Assembly: GCA_964550635.1 (NCBI GenBank)
Contig: CAZJZV010000005.1
Location: forward strand, 26,566 to 90,565
DNA: 64,000 bases
From: RGIG4097 sp964550635
GTDB lineage: Bacteria > Bacillota > Clostridia > Christensenellales > CAG-917
Direction of reading: 5' to 3'
In this document: positions 60,265-64,000 of the stretch, piece after piece
Layout of the letters: each line of letters starts with the position of its first letter
How positions within the stretch are numbered: the first letter of the stretch is position 1
Notes under the pieces: generated by a model
What the model saw: the letters and a program-made list of their open reading frames with translations, nothing else
The model's database searches: none
Told to the model about the DNA's origin: nothing
Made by a program: the position numbers and the translations under genes

Positions 60265-63200
60265 TTATGCGATTCTGCCACCACCTGCAGGAGTGTCACC
60301 ACCGTCAACGGGAGTATCACCGCCAGTGGAAGTCACTTTGGTGAACGTAACCATTTCATCTTCGACGACCGTAAGGAGTGAATCATCTTCAGAATCGTAA
60401 GTGAAGTACATTTCTTCTCCTTCATTTACAATTTTGATTTGAGTTGCACTTATGATGGTAAGGTTGCCATCCGTTAGAGTGAACGTATACTCACCATCGA
60501 GCACCAAAGAATCAGAGCTGATAACGAGTCCATAAAAATCAGAATCCCAAGTGCCGATCATTTCAGTGGGAACACTAGTAGGGACGGTGGGAGTATCATC
60601 TCCGCCTTCAGAAGGAGTACCGTCACCTTCGCCGCCTGCGGGGCTGTCACCGCCTTCGTTTGCTGCGCCAAGGTATGCAACTACGACTTCATACGTGCCG
60701 GTTGCGGACATATCATTCAAGCTAAACAACACGTTCACGGTTTGTCCTGCAGACAAGGTGAAAGTCTTGTCGCCTGCGCCCCAAACAGATTCAAATACAT
60801 CAAGGGGATCCATCAAACCAAAGTTCGCATCAGTGGATGAAATCTTGTATTGACCTGCTTCGGTTGCAGTGAAATAATATTCTGCACCGTTCATTGTCGC
60901 ATTAACTGTGTTGGTGCCAATGGTCAATGCCGTACCGGAAGGAGTAACAGAACCAGAGCCACTGCCTTCGCCAACTTTTTCGACTACGACTTCATATGTG
61001 CCTGTTGCGGACATATCATTCATGCTAAACAACACGTTCACAGTTTGTCCTGCAGACAAGGTGAAAGTCTTGTCGCCTGCGCCCCAAACAGATTCAAATA
61101 CATCAAGGGGATCCATCAAACCAAAGTTCGCATCAGTGGATGAAATCTTGTATTGACCTGCTTCGGTTGCAGTGAAATAATATTCCGTACCGTTCATTGT
61201 CGCATTAACAGTGTTGGTGCCAATAGTCAATGCCGTACCGGAAGGAGTAACAGAACCAGAGCCGCCACCTTCACTTTCGAAGGGATCCGTATCAAGGAGT
61301 TTTTCTGCATCTTGACCGGTTTCTGAATAATACCAATCGTCTCCTTGTTTGTAAATACTACAATTTGCACGTCCAATAGTAAACGTATAGGTGGTAACAC
61401 CAGCATTGGTTACGATTGCGTAAGATTGTGCGGTTTGTCCAAGCATTTCAGTGCCTTTGACAAGTGAATCTGCGGTTATCGTGATAGGAGTTCCATCACT
61501 GAGATACCAAGTGCCGACCAATTCAGTGGGGAATGCGAATACGTCAGATCCACCTTCATCGCCGCCGGGAGTGGTGCCACCTTCGTCGCCACCGGAAGAA
61601 CCCACGGACTCAACGGTTACAACGTAAGAGTAAGTTGCATTGCTGTCATCGGTGCTGAACAAAACGGTGATTGTTTCTCCTGCAGCCATAGTAAACGTCT
61701 TTTCAGAATTAAACCATTCATCATCATAGCCCATATAATAGTTTTCGTCGGTGGATGAAATCTTATATTGTCCTGCGACGGTTGCAGTGAAAGTGTATGC
61801 GATTCCGTCGAAAGATGCATTGACGGTGTTATCGCCAATCGCCAAAACGGTGCTTGCAGGTTCGCTACTTGCGTTTTTGATGGTGAGAGTTGCGGTGGTG
61901 CTGACCGTCATCGTGTTGAGGTCAAGCTTGTCAACAGTGCCATCTTCTGCGGTTAATCCAGACTGAAGACCGGAAATTCTGACGATATAGCCGCTGCCTT
62001 TCGATACTGCTTTGAGAGTTGCAACGCCTTCTGCATCAGTGGTTGCGCTTGCTATGAGAGTCTCGGTACCACGTTTGGATTCGTACATTTCAACAGTGAG
62101 TCCAGAAACGCTATGGTTAACGCCTTCATCACATGCAACAGTCACGGTGTAGGTGGTTTTCTCATAAACGGTAATGGGAATGTTCTTGCCATTATCATTT
62201 TTGTTAACACCTTGTTGAGAATAACTATAGCTTTCACTCAAGTTTTCAATCGCAATGTTATATCTTTGTCCTGCAGGACCAACTTTGTAAGTGAACTCTA
62301 CCTTGCCTTCTGCATTGGTAGTGCCACTTGCAAGTACGGTTTCACCATCCATGAGTTTGACGGAAAGACCTGCGATCACTGCGTCTTTATTCGTCTTGAA
62401 AGTGAAGGTGTTGGACACTTCGTCGATGAGTTGGATATTGTATTCGTAGGTGTCTTCGGTCGGATTGACCGTCACGTACAAACTGTTATCGGTATCATAA
62501 CCTTCGATTTCGATAATGGAATCTTCGTCGATGGTAAGCGGACCGGTAACAACAACTTTGCCGTTTTCATCGGTAGTGCCGCGTTGGCCACCGATTTTTA
62601 CGGTGAGACCGGACAAAGCATTACCTTCAGGGTCTTTCACGGTGACGATATATTTGAGTTCTTGACCGCAAACGTCGCAAACTTCGTCATCGGGAGTGGT
62701 GTCAACGTGTTTCACTTTGGTGCTTGCATCAACTGCGCCACATGCACATTCTTTCCAGTGATAGCTTGCATCCTTGTTGTCAACGGTGTAGTTGTGGACG
62801 TGCATATTGTATCCGCAATCGTCGCAGAGTTCGTCTGCATCTTCGGAATCAAAGTGGTCTTCAGTGGAATTTGCTTTGGCTGCGCCACATGCACAAACTA
62901 GCCAGTGACCTTCTGCGTTTTTGTCGTAAAGGGTGTAGTTGTGGACGTGCATATCATATCCGCAATCGTCGCAGAGTTCGTCTGTATCATCTGCAGAGTC
63001 GGCGTGCGGTGCCTTGGCGGAAAGTGCGCCACATGCGCAAACTTGCCAGTGACCTTCTGCATCCTTATCCCAAGTGGTATAGTTGTGGACGTGCATTCCG
63101 TTGTAACCGCAGACGTCACAAGTGCCGTCGCCTGCTGCGTCGACGTGGAGTGCCAAAGAACCATCTTCAACTGCGCCATCAGTTGCACACTCTTTCCAGT

Positions 63201-63366
63201 GGTTGTTAGCATCGCTCTTCCATGCGTAGCTGTGAGTATGAGCGGGAGTTTGAGGAGTGTCGTCCTTATTTTCTTCGCTGTTACACGCAACCATCAAGGT
63301 GAGAGCAAGAACACATGCCAAAACCAACACTATAGCGAGCGTAAGTTTTTTGGTGAACTTTTTCAT
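60265..63366 (-). CDS. Surface lipoprotein with His/Cys repeats, CnaB-type domains and tandem duplicated modules, 1033 aa
   Basis: Start at 63366 with AAGGAGA upstream. Signal peptide with lipobox MVAC (Cys28). Residues about 43-235 hold four to five repeats of a roughly 45-residue unit: H-x-HNYT, DAEGHWQVCACGA and H-x-D-x...LCDDCG. They have paired cysteines and histidines like a small metal site and are common in Firmicute surface proteins. Then come Ig-like domains with YIVTVKDPEGNALSGLTVKIG and YTVTVACDEGV. The C-terminal half contains a 101-residue module duplicated in tandem almost exactly (TALTIGTNTVNATMNG, FGLMDPLDVFES). The C-terminus is G/D/T-rich without a sortase motif. Probably an adhesion or binding protein on the cell surface. 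Confidence 0.82.
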   Translation of the reverse strand: MKKFTKKLTLAIVLVLACVLALTLMVACNSEENKDDTPQTPAHTHSYAWKSDANNHWKECATDGAVEDGSLALHVDAAGDGTCDVCGYNGMHVHNYTTWDKDAEGHWQVCACGALSAKAPHADSADDTDELCDDCGYDMHVHNYTLYDKNAEGHWLVCACGAAKANSTEDHFDSEDADELCDDCGYNMHVHNYTVDNKDASYHWKECACGAVDASTKVKHVDTTPDDEVCDVCGQELKYIVTVKDPEGNALSGLTVKIGGQRGTTDENGKVVVTGPLTIDEDSIIEIEGYDTDNSLYVTVNPTEDTYEYNIQLIDEVSNTFTFKTNKDAVIAGLSVKLMDGETVLASGTTNAEGKVEFTYKVGPAGQRYNIAIENLSESYSYSQQGVNKNDNGKNIPITVYEKTTYTVTVACDEGVNHSVSGLTVEMYESKRGTETLIASATTDAEGVATLKAVSKGSGYIVRISGLQSGLTAEDGTVDKLDLNTMTVSTTATLTIKNASSEPASTVLAIGDNTVNASFDGIAYTFTATVAGQYKISSTDENYYMGYDDEWFNSEKTFTMAAGETITVLFSTDDSNATYSYVVTVESVGSSGGDEGGTTPGGDEGGSDVFAFPTELVGTWYLSDGTPITITADSLVKGTEMLGQTAQSYAIVTNAGVTTYTFTIGRANCSIYKQGDDWYYSETGQDAEKLLDTDPFESEGGGSGSVTPSGTALTIGTNTVNATMNGTEYYFTATEAGQYKISSTDANFGLMDPLDVFESVWGAGDKTFTLSAGQTVNVLFSMNDMSATGTYEVVVEKVGEGSGSGSVTPSGTALTIGTNTVNATMNGAEYYFTATEAGQYKISSTDANFGLMDPLDVFESVWGAGDKTFTLSAGQTVNVLFSLNDMSATGTYEVVVAYLGAANEGGDSPAGGEGDGTPSEGGDDTPTVPTSVPTEMIGTWDSDFYGLVISSDSLVLDGEYTFTLTDGNLTIISATQIKIVNEGEEMYFTYDSEDDSLLTVVEDEMVTFTKVTSTGGDTPVDGGDTPAGGGRIA
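60666..61268 (-). repeat. Tandem 303-bp repeat, two copies, inside the lipoprotein gene
   Basis: Two adjacent 303-base units (101 codons) in frame, differing at only a few positions; TATCATTCAAGC at 60711 matches TATCATTCATGC at 61014, exactly 303 bases apart. Confidence 0.9.
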
Positions 63367-63430
63367 TTCTGTATCTCCTTGATAATAGAATTTTCATACA
63401 ATCGCAGAAAAACTGCAATTATTATGAATA

Positions 63431-63459
63431 ATAATACACCCTACTTTGGCATTTGTAAA
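63431..63459 (-). promoter_or_regulatory. Promoter of the 1033-aa lipoprotein gene
   Basis: TTTACA, 17-base spacer, TATTAT on the minus strand. Confidence 0.6.
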
Positions 63460-63669
63460 GTTTTTAATTAAATTTTAATGAAATTTTCATACAAATTTTT
63501 GTTTTTGTTCCGTTAACCACCCCAAAACTCACCAGATTTCACCCCTACCCGCCACCCGCTCCACCCCACTTTTTCGCAAAATTCCCCCGCAATTTTTTAT
63601 ACACTCTTGCATATTTATTCACTTTTCGACTGAATTTGAATGCATAAAAAGTCGCTTATGCAGTTTTGA

Positions 63670-64000
63670 TATGGTGCCGTCGTCGCTTTCGACGAAAGCG
63701 AAATAGGGTGAGTGCTTGCACCCTAATCACCTTTCCCCCTTCCTCACGTGTGTCCACTTCGGGCTTGCCGAGGGCAACCACCTCGTTCGCTTTGGCTACG
63801 CACAATTCACTGGATTGTGCGTTTAACGCGTCGCGCCAATCGACGTTCCCCCTTAAAAGGGAACCCACGTCGCCTGCGTTCGCAGAGGGCAACACTCGGC
63901 GCTCGCATAGAAAAGCGTCGTCTCGGCTTATTCCACTGCGCTTTATGCGTGCCGCTACGCGAAATAGAGTGCACGCAGTCGCTTGTACTTTCCGTCGAGC
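63670..64000 (+). repeat. Dispersed repeat copy B (continues past the window)
   Basis: Reverse complement of copy A at 58505-58795 over most of its length. It contains about 85 extra bases (roughly 63750-63838) between the CTCACGTGT and ATCGACGTTCC landmarks. Confidence 0.85.

Larger units (their letters stand above)
63367..64000. other. Intergenic region with promoter, TATGCA motifs and repeat copy B
   Basis: No credible gene. Promoter of the 1033-aa lipoprotein at 63431-63459; motif copies TGCATA near 63607 and 63641 and TTATGCAG near 63656; dispersed repeat from about 63670 to the window end. Confidence 0.65.

Noticed and set aside
63656..63895. 79-residue open frame at the window end
   Set aside because: Again lies within the repeat copy B; the same sequence is seen on the other strand in copy A.

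Overview
The window reads as a chromosomal segment of an anaerobic, spore-forming Clostridia-type Firmicute with intermediate GC. The evidence is a full-length SpoIVA (492 aa) behind a sigma-E-like promoter, RNase J, Der next to a DUF512 radical-SAM gene, a probable YtxC homologue, strong AGGAGG ribosome binding sites, sigma-A promoters of the TTGACA/TATAAT type and many lipoproteins with Gram-positive-type lipoboxes. The species cannot be read from the sequence. Dispersed repeats that translate as the well-known spurious 'HSERSEES' string suggest a gut-type lineage, but this is inference.

Layout. 1-5.2 kb (minus): a four-gene catabolic-looking operon (VOC protein, two Old-Yellow-Enzyme/FeS/FAD reductases, aconitase X cut by the window edge) behind a palindromic operator-like site. 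5.3-8.3 kb (plus): TrkA-TrkH potassium uptake. 8.4-20.3 kb (minus): housekeeping genes folD, guaB (with an attenuator-like leader), a possibly leaderless membrane protein, spoIVA, a type Ic aspartate aminotransferase, and the rnj-GT-DUF512-der operon. 20.4-22.4 kb: a YtxC-like protein and an ECF sigma/anti-sigma pair. 22.5-26 kb (plus): GH3 beta-glucosidase and a YitT protein. 26-28.6 kb: a Dabb protein, a mini-hairpin array, tRNA-Ser(UGA) and a MATE exporter.

28.6-50 kb (minus) is the most interesting region: one apparently continuous operon of nine genes. It starts with a 2562-aa cell-surface subtilase carrying leucine-rich (BspA-type) repeats and a membrane anchor, followed by a lipoprotein, an oligopeptide ABC transporter (OppA, B, C, D, F), a small membrane protein and a 1406-aa lipoprotein. 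The logic is surface proteolysis coupled to peptide import. The OppA binding protein and OppB permease carry a homologous extra domain of about 140 residues that standard OppA and OppB lack. OppC, OppD and OppF also have extra segments, and OppF and the subtilase have similar acidic low-complexity cytoplasmic tails. This looks like a lineage-specific, possibly undescribed variant of the Opp system.

50.3-54.3 kb: an L-cysteine desulfidase-family gene (minus) divergent from a three-gene thiol/FeS membrane operon (CxxC-tail membrane protein, NapH-like polyferredoxin, TlpA-like thioredoxin). 54.4-64 kb (minus): surface lipoproteins with Ig-like (CnaB-type) domains, one fused to a thioredoxin domain, a second YitT gene, and two inverted copies of a dispersed repeat at about 58.5 and 63.7-64.0 kb. 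No CRISPR array, IS transposase, prophage or rRNA was seen.
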